From contig NZ_CP072827.1 in NCBI RefSeq assembly GCF_017916255.1, positions 3,621,501 to 3,685,500 of the forward strand: 64,000 nucleotides of DNA. Reading direction: 5' to 3'. Under the pieces are notes generated by a model. That model ran no database searches. It had not been told where the DNA came from and saw only the letters and a list, made by a program, of their open reading frames with translations. This document shows, in pieces, positions 26,633 to 34,870 of this stretch. Position 1 is the stretch's first letter. Each line of letters starts with the position of its first letter. The DNA is from Streptomyces mobaraensis NBRC 13819 = DSM 40847. Lineage in GTDB: Bacteria > Actinomycetota > Actinomycetes > Streptomycetales > Streptomycetaceae. The translations under genes were made by a program, and so were the position numbers.

Positions 26633-26676
26633 GGCGGGGTCGTGCGCCCGTCCCCGAGCTCCGCTCGTGACGGGAG

Positions 26677-27204
26677 TCACCAGACGAGGGCGTCGGCCGG
26701 GTCCGCCTGCCAGTAGGTGACGGCGGCCGAGTCGTCGATCCACGTGCCGGCGGGCAGCGGGACGTTCACCACCTCGCCGGCCGGACCCGACCCGCCGTCG
26801 AGGCCGACCCGGAGGGTACGCGCCCAACGGCCGTGGCCGGCGCTGCCGTCGGCCGCGGAGAGCGCTATTCCGGCGTGCGCGGACTCCCCCGGCGCGAGGG
26901 TGACCACCGCCTGCGGCTTGCTGTCCTCCACCACGGAGGTCACCGACTGGTCGTTGTCGAAGCCGAGATAGGGGTGGGCGACGGCGTCGCACTTGGTGCT
27001 GCCGGTGTTGGTGAGGGTGAGGAGCTGGTGGTTGATCGGGCGGGACACGTTCTGCACGGTCAGCTTGGTGTGCGCCGCGGAACACGCGGCGGTCTTGGAC
27101 GCCGCGTGCGGCCGCGCCGCCGGTGCGGCCGCGCTCGTCCCGGCGGCGAGTGCGAGGGTGGTGACCGCGAGAAGGGCGGAAGCGGCGAGACGCGAGGTAC
27201 GCAT
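26677..27204 (-). CDS. Secreted DUF4232 protein
   Basis: This 175-aa protein has a signal peptide (about residues 1-27, MRTSRLAASALLAVTTLALA) and a DUF4232 domain with the two family cysteines (ACSAAHTKLTVQNVS and TKCDAVAHPYLGFDNDQS) and the APGESAHAGI strand. It has no lipobox, so it would be released. The function is unknown; a lipoprotein paralogue is encoded at 54897. A 34-aa membrane peptide gene lies 93 bp upstream on the same strand. Confidence 0.85.
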   Translation of the reverse strand: MRTSRLAASALLAVTTLALAAGTSAAAPAARPHAASKTAACSAAHTKLTVQNVSRPINHQLLTLTNTGSTKCDAVAHPYLGFDNDQSVTSVVEDSKPQAVVTLAPGESAHAGIALSAADGSAGHGRWARTLRVGLDGGSGPAGEVVNVPLPAGTWIDDSAAVTYWQADPADALVW

Positions 27205-27296
27205 GGTGGGTCTCCTGTTGTCGAAGAGAGTTGTCTTGTCTGTCGGTGACGAGCCGTCATGTCACGGACCCGGCGGCACCTTCACAGGTGACGCGC

Positions 27297-27401
27297 TCAC
27301 AGGTGGCGCAGGAGCACCACGACCGCCAGCACGGACGCGACCAGCACTCCCAGGGCCACGACGTCGACGAGCTCGAGACGGAGGCGGATCCTGATCCGCA
27401 C
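27297..27401 (-). CDS. 34-aa single-helix membrane microprotein
   Basis: This short gene (V/M-RIRIRLRLELVDVVALGVLV..VVVLLRHL) starts with GTG at 27401, with GGAG 6 nt upstream. The basic amphipathic N-terminus is followed by one membrane helix of about 20 residues. It lies between the DUF4232 and XRE genes. A 9-bp repeat TCACAGGTG occurs at its stop codon and just downstream. The function is unknown; it could be an anchor or regulator of a membrane complex. Confidence 0.6.
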   Translation of the reverse strand: MRIRIRLRLELVDVVALGVLVASVLAVVVLLRHL

Positions 27402-27592
27402 GGCAGCTCCTGTTCCGACCGCGCCCGGCGGTTCGCCCCCCCCGGGCCGCGATCTCTGCCGACAGCCTGTGCCGTGGCGCGTTCCGGCGGCAAGGCGTGT
27501 CGTCCGCTTGGGGAAGCCGGAACGGCTGCATATAGTCCGACCTGGGAAGATGCCGCGCCCTGGAACGCGGATATGGGACGGGAAGAGCCTGT

Positions 27593-29362
27593 ATGTCCGA
27601 GGGGATAGCCGAGTTCGCGGCCCGTTTGCGGGAGCTGAAGGGCCGTTCGGGACAGAGTTACGGGGCCCTGGCCAAGCGGCTGCACATGAGCACGTCCACT
27701 CTCCACCGGTACTGCAACGGCGTCGCCGTGCCCACGGAGTACGCCCCCGTCGAGCGCTTCGCCCGGCTCTGCGGCGCCGCGCCGGACGAGCTCGTCGAGC
27801 TGCACCGCCGCTGGATCATCGCCGATGACGCCCGGCGCCGGAAGGCGCAGGCGACCGCGGACGCGGCGCCGCGCGTCGGCGCGGACGAGGCCGCCGAAGC
27901 CGGAGGGGCCCGGCGCCCTGAGGCAGGGTCGCCCCTCGACGCACAGAAGCCGCAGACGCCGCAGACGCCACCCGCATCACAGCCGGCACCAGAGCCTCAG
28001 ACGCCTGAGAAATCACCGACAGACCGCCCGGCCCCCACCGCCGACGCCACCACCGACACCGCCCCCGCCGCGCACCCGGAAGCGGCCGCCGGAGATCCCG
28101 CCGGCCCCCCGGCGGAGACTCCCTCTACGACCCCGCCCCCGGACCCTGCCCCGGCGTCCACACCCCCGAAGGGACCGGAACCGGCCGTTTCCGCGACGCC
28201 ACCCGTATCCGCCCCGAACGCCGCCGCGCCGAAACCTTCCACCCCCGGCCGGGTCCGGCAGGCGATCGGATCCCGTCGGCCGGGAGCGGCTGCGGGAACG
28301 GCTACGGGAGCGGCTTCCGCGCGGCCGGCCCCCACCCGGAGCGGGTCCCGGAAGCGCGTCCGGCGCGCCCTGATCGCGGCCGCCGTGGCCGTCGCGATCC
28401 CGGCGGCCGTCGTCGCCAGTTACGCCGCCACCAAACCCGACTCCCGCGCGGATACGAACGCCGGCGAAGCACCGAAAAGCAGGACGGACCGAGGGCTCTC
28501 CGCGGACCGACGCCCCGGAGGGTCAGGCACCGCTTCCACCGCGCCGGTCCCCGGCCTGCCCGAGCTGCCGAGCCCGGGCGCCACAGCCGTCCCGTCCGTC
28601 CCTTCCTTCCCGACCGGCGCACCCGCACCGGGCGGCCCGCAGGGGATCCCGTCGGACACCGCGCGCGAGCCGGCGTTCCCGGGGCCGACGCCCCCCAGGA
28701 GCGGCGCCCCCGCCCCCGACGCGCCCTCCGGGGCGCCCCTGACGGTGAACGTCAGCCCGTACGCCCTGATCGACCGGTGCGACCAGGTGTTCGTCACGGG
28801 CCGCACCCCGGCCGAGGTCCCCCCGCCCCCCTCCGACGGGAACGCGCGGGGCTGGGTCACCGCGATGCGCGCGGTGCCCGGCGGGCAGACGCAGCTCGAA
28901 CTGGCCGTCCAGGGCACCTCCCGGCAGGCGGTCGTGCTGCGCGCCCTCCACGTGCGCGTGGTGGGCCGGGCGGCGCCGCTGGCCTGGTCGGCCTACCTGA
29001 TGGCGGACGGCTGCGGCAGCGGCGTCACCCCGTCCACCTTCGACATCGACCTGGACCGCGACAATCCGCGCGCCCGGCCGGTGGCCGGCGTGCAGGGAGA
29101 CGTCCGCATCCCGGCGACGGACTTCCCGTACAAGACGTCGACCACCGATCCCCAGGTCCTGGACGTGGTCGCGCACACCACCGGCCACGACGTGCAGTGG
29201 TACCTGGAACTGGAGTGGAGCAGCGGCGACCGGCACGGAACCCTGCGCATCGACGACCGCGGGCGGCCGTTCCGCACCACGGCGATCAAGGACCGCCCCC
29301 AGTACCTCTACCGGGGGGACACCGACGTCTGGGAGGCGGCGCCGGACTACGCGCGCAGGTGA
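27593..29362 (+). CDS. Membrane-anchored XRE-type protein with Pro-rich linker and exported domain
   Basis: This 589-aa protein begins with a Cro/XRE helix-turn-helix (about residues 1-65: FAARLRELKGRSGQSYGALA, STSTLHRYCNGVAVP). A long Pro/Thr/Ala linker follows (about 85-255), then basic residues and one membrane helix (RRALIAAAVAVAIPAAVVAS, about 262-281). The outer part has another Pro-rich spacer and a C-terminal globular domain of about 200 aa (VNVSPYALIDRCDQVFVTG ... YLYRGDTDVWEA). The layout resembles one-component membrane regulators with DNA binding inside and sensing outside, as in RodZ or CadC-like proteins. The ligand and targets are unknown. The start ATG has GGGAAG upstream. Confidence 0.75.
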   Translation: MSEGIAEFAARLRELKGRSGQSYGALAKRLHMSTSTLHRYCNGVAVPTEYAPVERFARLCGAAPDELVELHRRWIIADDARRRKAQATADAAPRVGADEAAEAGGARRPEAGSPLDAQKPQTPQTPPASQPAPEPQTPEKSPTDRPAPTADATTDTAPAAHPEAAAGDPAGPPAETPSTTPPPDPAPASTPPKGPEPAVSATPPVSAPNAAAPKPSTPGRVRQAIGSRRPGAAAGTATGAASARPAPTRSGSRKRVRRALIAAAVAVAIPAAVVASYAATKPDSRADTNAGEAPKSRTDRGLSADRRPGGSGTASTAPVPGLPELPSPGATAVPSVPSFPTGAPAPGGPQGIPSDTAREPAFPGPTPPRSGAPAPDAPSGAPLTVNVSPYALIDRCDQVFVTGRTPAEVPPPPSDGNARGWVTAMRAVPGGQTQLELAVQGTSRQAVVLRALHVRVVGRAAPLAWSAYLMADGCGSGVTPSTFDIDLDRDNPRARPVAGVQGDVRIPATDFPYKTSTTDPQVLDVVAHTTGHDVQWYLELEWSSGDRHGTLRIDDRGRPFRTTAIKDRPQYLYRGDTDVWEAAPDYARR

Positions 29363-29439
29363 CGCGGCCCGGCCCGTCCGGCGTTCGACGGCGAACGGCG
29401 AAGCCGCCCCGGGCATCGGCGAAAGGGAGGCCCGAGGGC

Positions 29440-30264
29440 CTACTCCTCCGCAGACTCCCCCTCGTACGGGACCTCCTCGTACGGCGCCTCTTCGGCCAGC
29501 CGCTCGCCGATGTCGTCGGCCCAGAACTGCGCCCAGCGCCGCACCGCCTCCATGCCCTCCTCGTCCAGCCCGCACGCGCCGAACTCGGCGTCCCCGAACC
29601 AGTCGAGGCCCTCCAGCCGCGCCTTGAGGTCGGCGAGGTCGAAGGAGTCCCGGGCGTGCCGGCGGCCGAGTTCCTCCAGTTCGACGCGCGACCAGCAGTC
29701 GGACGCGGCGTGGACGTCGACGAGGTCGCGCGCGAGCCCCCGGTCGGCCAGATCCCGGACCTTCGTCCCCACCAGGTCCTCCACCGCGAGGATCCGCACG
29801 GTTCCGACGCGGACCGGCGGGCGCCACAGCGTCTCCTTGGCGATCTCGACCTCGCACTCCTCGCCGCCGAGGGAGTCCGTGCCGACGAACCGCGCGGCGA
29901 GCGGTTCCGCCGCCGCGTCCCGCACCCGCCACCCCCGCGCCTCCAGCCCGGCCCGCACCGTCGCCAGCACGTCGGCCATGGGCGTCTGGGTGTCAGTGGC
30001 GCATGCGAGGTCGGGCCCGGCCCCGAGGTGGCGTTCCGCCCGACGGCCCGATCCCCGCGCCAGGCCGTGGAACCGCACGGCGTACTCGCCGGCCAGGACG
30101 AGCGGGAAAGCGGCGCCCACGTCGGAGAGGTCGTCGAGCAGCCGCCGCCGCGTCCCGGCGAGGATCGCGGTGAGGCGCGGGTCCTCCGCCCGGGCGGGCG
30201 GTGTGATCGGCACGGCGGAGGGCACGGACGGCGTCGGGGGCGTCGGCGGCGGGTTCGTCACCAT
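29440..30264 (-). CDS. AbiEii/AbiGii-family nucleotidyltransferase
   Basis: This 274-aa protein belongs to the DUF1814 nucleotidyltransferases of AbiEii type. Visible marks are LVLAGEYAVRFHGLARGSGR, CATDTQTPM (end of the usual DLD-type active-site strand), VEIAKETL, and the conserved VEDLVGTKVRDLADRGLARDLVDVHAA. The normally compact active site is widened by about ten residues (RAERHLGAGP) between GLARGSGR and DLACATD, so catalysis is uncertain. No AbiEi antitoxin-like gene is adjacent. The ATG at 30264 is preferred over the upstream frame. An acidic C-terminus (EEAPYEEVPYEGESAEE) is present. Confidence 0.75.
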   Translation of the reverse strand: MVTNPPPTPPTPSVPSAVPITPPARAEDPRLTAILAGTRRRLLDDLSDVGAAFPLVLAGEYAVRFHGLARGSGRRAERHLGAGPDLACATDTQTPMADVLATVRAGLEARGWRVRDAAAEPLAARFVGTDSLGGEECEVEIAKETLWRPPVRVGTVRILAVEDLVGTKVRDLADRGLARDLVDVHAASDCWSRVELEELGRRHARDSFDLADLKARLEGLDWFGDAEFGACGLDEEGMEAVRRWAQFWADDIGERLAEEAPYEEVPYEGESAEE

Positions 30265-30334
30265 CCGGATTATCCGGCCGCACCCCGCGTACCGCGAGCC
30301 GCACACCGCCGGTCACACCCCCTGAGCCACACCC

Positions 30335-31156
30335 TTACGCGCTGGCGCCTCCGTCCACCACCAGGTCGTGCCCGACCACGAACGCCGCCTCGTCGGAGGC
30401 CAGCCAGGCCACCGCGGCGGCGATCTCGCGGGTCTCCGCGACCCGCCCGGCCGGGACCACGGCCCGCACCCGCGCGTCGCGTTCCCCGACCGTCTCACCG
30501 GGCCGGAAGGACATCGGCGTGTCCGTCCCACCCGGGCTCACCGCGTTGATGCGCACGCCCTCACCCATGTACTCGCGCGCGGCGGTCCGGGTGAGGACCG
30601 ACACCGCGGCCTTGGACGCGGCATAGGCGCCCAGGCCCGGCCGGCGGGTGTGAAACCCGATGTTGGAGGCGGAGTTGACGATGGCGCCGCCGCCGTGGGC
30701 GCGCATGTGCGCTATCTCGTACTTCATCGACAGCCAGACGCCGGTGGTGTTGACCGCGAGGACGGACGACCACACGTCCTCGTCCTGTTCGGCCACCGGA
30801 GCCGGTGTGCCGAAGATCCCGGCGTTGTTGAAGGCGATGTGCAGGCCGCCGTGGCGTTCCACGGCCGCGGCCACCATGGCCGCCGCGTCGGCGGCCCGGG
30901 TGACGTCCGCGACCACGGCGGATCCCCGGCCCCCGGCGGCCTCGATCAGCCGTACGGTCTCCTCCAGGTCCGCCCGGCCGGGACCGGCGACGACCACGGT
31001 GGCGCCGCCGCGGGCGAAGGTCAGCGCGGCCTCCCGGCCGATGTTCTTGCCGCCACCGGTCACCAACGCCACCTTGCCGGCGAAGCGTTCGGCCGCGGGG
31101 GGCGTACGGGTGGGGTGGACGGCGGGTGTCCTACCGGACGGGGACGACTGGCCCAT
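30335..31156 (-). CDS. Short-chain dehydrogenase/reductase
   Basis: This 273-aa classical SDR has the cofactor loop TGGGKNIG (about residue 33), NNAG, the catalytic Ser (NSASNIGF), YAASK and the C-terminal VVDGGAS. It is an NAD(P)-dependent oxidoreductase; the substrate cannot be told. The ATG at 31156 has GGAG about 7 nt upstream. It lies after a rodlin terminator and does not share a transcript with the rodlins. Confidence 0.9.
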   Translation of the reverse strand: MGQSSPSGRTPAVHPTRTPPAAERFAGKVALVTGGGKNIGREAALTFARGGATVVVAGPGRADLEETVRLIEAAGGRGSAVVADVTRAADAAAMVAAAVERHGGLHIAFNNAGIFGTPAPVAEQDEDVWSSVLAVNTTGVWLSMKYEIAHMRAHGGGAIVNSASNIGFHTRRPGLGAYAASKAAVSVLTRTAAREYMGEGVRINAVSPGGTDTPMSFRPGETVGERDARVRAVVPAGRVAETREIAAAVAWLASDEAAFVVGHDLVVDGGASA

Positions 31157-31336
31157 GACGAGAACTCCTCGGTCTCCGATGGCGCACGCGCGAGCGGTGG
31201 CCGGGGCGGTCCCGGGGCGCGCGGTGGCGGACGGCGGCATGCGAGAACTGTCGGCCGGAGCCGGGCGGGCTCCCAACCGAGCCGGAAGAGTTCGTCAGAT
31301 GCGCGTCGGGCCCCTGGGGGTGCCCGCACACGCGGG

Positions 31337-31365
31337 AGCCGCCCCCGGGCGGTCCGGGGGCGGCT
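31337..31365 (-). terminator. Terminator after rodlin 1
   Basis: AGCCGCCCCCGG and CCGGGGGCGGCT pair over 12 bp around a 5-nt loop, 20 nt after the rodlin stop codon. Confidence 0.8.
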
Positions 31366-31385
31366 GCGCCGCTGCGCCGACGGGC

Positions 31386-31787
31386 TCAGTGCGAGTGGTT
31401 GTGGTCGGCGTTGAACGACAGGATCGGGACGTTGTCCAGGAAGTGGGACAGCGGGTCGTCGCCGTCGTTGATCGTGGAGTTCTCGGTGCACATCTGCTGC
31501 TGCTCCGAGGACAGGATCGGAATGTCCTGCAGGCCGATGTTCACCAGGCCGACGACGTCCTGGAGGTTCAGCCTTCCGATGGCGATACACGGCTTGTTGA
31601 ACGAGCCGTTGATGAGTCCCATCTGGGGGCTCATATAACCGCCGGTGTAAGTGTTTCCGTACATCTGAACGGCTTGGTTGCCGTTGGTGACGTCCTGGCT
31701 GCCGTGTCCGTCCGCAAGGGCGGGGCCGACGGAGCCGCCGACCGCCGACGCCGTCAGGGCGGCCGTGGCCACTACCTTCTTGATCAC
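31386..31787 (-). CDS. Rodlin 1
   Basis: This 133-aa secreted protein is a rodlin, one of the proteins that form the rodlet layer with chaplins on aerial hyphae and spores. It has a signal peptide (MIKKVVATAALTASAVGGSV..ALADG) and the family segments SPQMGLINGSFNKPCIAIG, LQDIPILSS, QQQMCTENS and GDDPLSHFL. Two cysteines can make a disulfide. The C-terminus ends in ADHNHSH. The start is GTG (31787) after GAAGGA. It is the second of two tandem rodlin genes. Confidence 0.9.
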   Translation of the reverse strand: MIKKVVATAALTASAVGGSVGPALADGHGSQDVTNGNQAVQMYGNTYTGGYMSPQMGLINGSFNKPCIAIGRLNLQDVVGLVNIGLQDIPILSSEQQQMCTENSTINDGDDPLSHFLDNVPILSFNADHNHSH

Positions 31788-31928
31788 AATGGTTCCTTCG
31801 CTCTGGTCGTTTTACGAGCGCTACTTGCCTAACTCGGCGCCGTGGGCGGAGTTATCGGCTTTCATTCATTCGGGTTTCCACCATTCGGCCCACACCACGG
31901 GCCGTATCCCCGCCCGGAAAAACGGAAA

Positions 31929-31965
31929 CCCCCTGCCGCGGGGCCCGCACACCCGCCGCAGGGGG
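31929..31965 (-). terminator. Terminator after rodlin 2
   Basis: CCCCCTGC-C-GCGGG pairs with CCCGC-C-GCAGGGGG around a 9-nt loop, with one C/C mismatch, between the two rodlin genes. So each rodlin is probably its own transcript. Confidence 0.75.
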
Positions 31966-31982
31966 GAATCCCGTGCTCGTAC

Positions 31983-32393
31983 CTACCAGAGCCGGCCGTT
32001 GGCCGAACCGTTGCCCGAGATGATCGGGATGTCGTCGAGCAGGTGCGACAGCGGGTCATCGCCGTCGTTGATGGACGAGTTGTCGGTGCACTGCTGCTCC
32101 TGCTCCGACGAGAGGATCGGGATGTCCTGCAGCCCGATGTTGATGAGAGCCACGATGTTCTGGATGTTGGCCCGGCCCAAGCCGATGCACGGCTTGTTCA
32201 GCGTGCCCTGGATCAGGCTCATCTGCGGGCTTTCCTTGCCCCCGGTCTTGGTGTTGCCGTAACCGGTCTTCGCGCCGTTCGCGTTGGCGATGTCCTGCGA
32301 GTCGTGACCCACGGCCATCGCGGGGCCACTGACGGCTCCGACCGTGGAGACCGTCAGAGCGGTCGTGGCGAGTACCTTCTTGAGCACGTCCAT
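31983..32393 (-). CDS. Rodlin 2
   Basis: This 136-aa rodlin starts MDVLKKVLATTALTVSTVG and has the same plan as its neighbour: a signal peptide, SPQMSLIQGTLNKPCIGLG, IGLQDIPILSSEQEQQCTDNS and GDDPLSHLLDD. It differs from rodlin 1 at the N-terminus of the mature part and in the C-terminus (SGNGSANGRLW). GAAAGG precedes ATG 32393. Tandem order of two rodlins, instead of the divergent rdlA/rdlB arrangement of S. coelicolor, is notable. Expression is expected in aerial hyphae. Confidence 0.92.
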   Translation of the reverse strand: MDVLKKVLATTALTVSTVGAVSGPAMAVGHDSQDIANANGAKTGYGNTKTGGKESPQMSLIQGTLNKPCIGLGRANIQNIVALINIGLQDIPILSSEQEQQCTDNSSINDGDDPLSHLLDDIPIISGNGSANGRLW

Positions 32394-32648
32394 AGCCTTT
32401 CGATCGTGTAGCGCCCCCACTGAGAAAGCGATCTGGATAACTTCGCCCGGAAGGAGAGGTTCCGGGCTTTCACTCATTCGAGCCAGTGAGCGCGCGGGGT
32501 CGAAAGGGTAAAGGGGCGGGACATTTCCGGTACGAAAAGAGGCTGGTCTTCGCGGGCCTTTTCCGGGAATCTCTCCGGGGCGCCCGGGACGATTTCCGGG
32601 GGACCTGACGATGTGCCGGCCGCGGGCGCGGGAGGCGGGGCGCGGCGG

Positions 32649-32885
32649 TCAGGCCCAGCCCTGCCAGCTCGTGGGGGCGGTGAATCCCGTCGGCCGCCAG
32701 CGGGCCGGGGTGCACGAGAGGCCGTACTCCGAGATCTCGGGGGCGGGCCCGGCTCCGAGGGCGGCCTCGGGCTCGGGGCCGGCGTCGCAGCCCGTGGCGG
32801 CGCAGGCGAGGAGCACGGTGGTCACGGCGGCGAGTTCCTCCTCGCCCGCGACGCCCTTCTCGACCCTCACGAACATGTCGGTCAT
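32649..32885 (-). CDS. Orphan acyl-CoA carboxylase epsilon subunit
   Basis: The 78-aa product (MTDMFVRVEKGVAGEEELAA..WRPTGFTAPTSWQGWA) matches the small epsilon subunits of actinobacterial acyl-CoA carboxylases (AccE/PccE), with an N-terminal amphipathic helix (EEELAAVTTVLLA) and a C-terminal Trp-rich end. This subunit joins biotin-carboxylase and carboxyltransferase chains and raises activity. Neither an alpha nor a beta chain is nearby, so it must serve a complex made elsewhere or be redundant. The start has GGAG upstream. Confidence 0.75.
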   Translation of the reverse strand: MTDMFVRVEKGVAGEEELAAVTTVLLACAATGCDAGPEPEAALGAGPAPEISEYGLSCTPARWRPTGFTAPTSWQGWA

Positions 32886-33425
32886 AGCCGCTCCACTCCC
32901 TTGGCGCACCGGACGTCCGTGCGGCGACGCCGCGAGTGTCCGGTTCTTCCACCGTGCTCCCACCGGCGGCGGGGAGGAACCCCGATACGTCCGAACGGGT
33001 GACGGCGGGGGCGGCGGGCGGTTCGCGCATCCGAATGAACCGTTCCGCCACCCGTCCGCGCACCGGCCACCGCCCGTCCGCCCGCCGCCCGCGGCCCGGC
33101 CGTGACCGGGCCGCCGGCCGTCCTGCCGAAGAGCGGTCGACGAGCGGCCGTAGAGCAGTCGAAGAGGGGTCGAAGCGGGCCCCTCACCGGTCCCGGAGGC
33201 CGGTCCGGGCGGTCGCGCCGCCGGACGGGAGCGCCCCGCGGCCCCGCGCCGTCCCGCCGGGGGCGGGGCAGGGACAGCCATGGGGGACCGTCCGCAGGGT
33301 AAGAGGCCCGGGAGCCGGTGGTTTCCTGAGCCATGATCTCTCTCCCCGCGGGCGGACGCCGCCGCGGGGAGACGCTCCGACGACGGAAGTACGCGGCACA
33401 GCGGAACGAAGGAGAGCAGGGACAC
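32886..33425. other. 540-bp gene-free divergent region
   Basis: Open frames on both strands here are GC-driven and lack domains. The stretch 33125-33180 has an irregular repeat of GTCGA/GAGCGG units. No operator or tRNA was recognised. It separates the accE-like gene from the divergent TetR gene, so promoters for both must be inside it. Confidence 0.4.
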
Positions 33426-34025
33426 ATGGGCAGCACCCCCCACACGCGCAGGAGCGACACCCGTGAGCGCATCCAGCGGACCGCGCTCGACCTCTTCGTC
33501 ACCCGGGGCTACGAGAAAACCTCCCTGCGGGAGATCGCCGAGCGGCTCGGAGTCACCAAGGCGGCGCTGTACTACCACTTCAAGACGAAGGAGGACATCC
33601 TCGTCGCCATCTCCGACCAGGTGGGGGCGCCCGTGGACGAGCTGATCGCCTGGGGCGAGGGCCGGCCGCCCACCCTGGAGACGAAGCGCGAACTCCTGTG
33701 CCGGTACAGCGAGAAGCTGCGGGAGGCGGTGCCGGTGTTCCGCATCCTCCAGGAGAACCAGGCGTCGCTGCGGTCCCTGGACATCGGGGCCCGGCTCAGA
33801 GAGCGGGTCACCCGGCTCTCCCGGCTGATCCACTCGGGCGCCGACGACCTGGCCACCCGGGTGCGCTGTGTCAGCGCCCTGCTCACCGTCCACTTCGGAG
33901 CCCTCGCCCTGGACGACCTGGCGGGCGATCCCGAGGAGCGGCGACTCGCCGCGCTGACCGTCGCCCTGGAGATCCTGGAGACGACGGCCCCCGGGCCGGC
34001 CAGGGCGGGCGCGGCGACCGCCTGA
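33426..34025 (+). CDS. TetR-family transcriptional regulator
   Basis: This 199-aa regulator has the TetR N-terminal helix-turn-helix (TRERIQRTALDLFVTRGYEK, SLREIAERLGVTKAALYYHFKTKEDIL) and an all-helical ligand domain. Members usually repress neighbouring genes and dissociate on binding a small molecule. It converges on another TetR gene and diverges from the accE-like gene, which is a candidate target. ATG 33426 (MGSTPHTRR) has AAGGAG about 14 nt upstream. The ligand is unknown. Confidence 0.88.
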   Translation: MGSTPHTRRSDTRERIQRTALDLFVTRGYEKTSLREIAERLGVTKAALYYHFKTKEDILVAISDQVGAPVDELIAWGEGRPPTLETKRELLCRYSEKLREAVPVFRILQENQASLRSLDIGARLRERVTRLSRLIHSGADDLATRVRCVSALLTVHFGALALDDLAGDPEERRLAALTVALEILETTAPGPARAGAATA

Positions 34026-34077
34026 CGTCCGGCCCGGGGGCGCGCCGGGCACGGACGCGCGCGGACGCGCACGGAGG

Positions 34078-34168
34078 CGCCCCTTACGGCCCGGGGTGGC
34101 CGGGCCGCAAGGGGCGGGGGACCCGTAAGGGGCGGGTGCCCTTACGGGTCCGGGGAACCGGGCCCCGG
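34078..34168. terminator. Cluster of three terminator hairpins between convergent TetR genes
   Basis: Hairpin 1 (34078-34116) has two 8-bp stems separated by one mismatch; hairpin 2 (34119-34151) has a perfect 13-bp stem GGACCCGTAAGGG/CCCTTACGGGTCC; hairpin 3 (34150-34168) has CCGGGG/CCCCGG. The three follow each other with almost no gap, right up to the stop codon of the second TetR gene. Confidence 0.75.
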
Positions 34169-34870
34169 TCAGCCGACCCCGACGGGGGCAGGGGTCGGTG
34201 CCGGCCCGGTGGTCTCGTCGGCGCGCAGCCGCTCGGCCTCGGCCAGGGCCCGGGCGCCCCGGCCGGGGGCCATGTCGAGGCGGGCCAGTACGGAGGGCAC
34301 GGCGACGCTCGGCATCACGTGCTCGTACAGCGAGATGGCGCGGCGTTCCAGGTCGGCGCGGCCGGTCACGACCTGGGACATGATGTTGATGCCGGCGTAG
34401 GCGCCGACGATCAGCTCCGCCGTGTCGGCGGGCACCACGTGCGGCAGCACCTCGCCGCGTTCCTTGCCCTCGGCGAGGACGCGGCTGTGCACCTGGCTCC
34501 AGCCGTGGAACGGGCCGCTGCGGTTGAGCGGGGTCGAGCCGTGCTCCAGGGTGAGCCGGACGCTGCCGCGCAGCAGCGGGTCCGTCCGGAGCCGGTGGGC
34601 GAAGATCAGGCCCATGTCGACCAGTTGCTGCATCCGCGACGTCACCAGCGGCTCGGGGAGGGCCGGCGTCTCGGTCAACTGGGCGTCTATGACGGCCAGG
34701 GCGAGGTCTTCCTTGGAGGCGAAGTGGAAGTAGAGCGCGCCCTTCGTCACCTCCGCCCGGGTCAGGATCTCGGTGATCGTCGCCGCGTCGTAGCCCCGTT
34801 CGTCGAACACCGCCGCGGCCGCTTCCAGGATGGTCCGGCGCGTTCTGATCGCGCGGTCCTGCTTTGCCAC
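34169..34870 (-). CDS. Gamma-butyrolactone-receptor-like TetR regulator
   Basis: This 233-aa protein starts MAKQDRAIRTRRTILEAAAA and has a TetR helix-turn-helix (TITEILTRAEVTKGALYFHFASKEDLA) close to the ArpA/ScbR group, which bind gamma-butyrolactone hormones and repress antibiotic and development genes. The ligand half carries the family-like HGWSQVHSRVLAEGKERGEVLPHV segment with its Trp. GTG 34870 has GGAGG at 7 nt. No synthase (AfsA-like) is in the window, so it may be an orphan or pseudo-receptor. A possible autoregulatory site lies at 35127. Confidence 0.82.
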   Translation of the reverse strand: MAKQDRAIRTRRTILEAAAAVFDERGYDAATITEILTRAEVTKGALYFHFASKEDLALAVIDAQLTETPALPEPLVTSRMQQLVDMGLIFAHRLRTDPLLRGSVRLTLEHGSTPLNRSGPFHGWSQVHSRVLAEGKERGEVLPHVVPADTAELIVGAYAGINIMSQVVTGRADLERRAISLYEHVMPSVAVPSVLARLDMAPGRGARALAEAERLRADETTGPAPTPAPVGVG

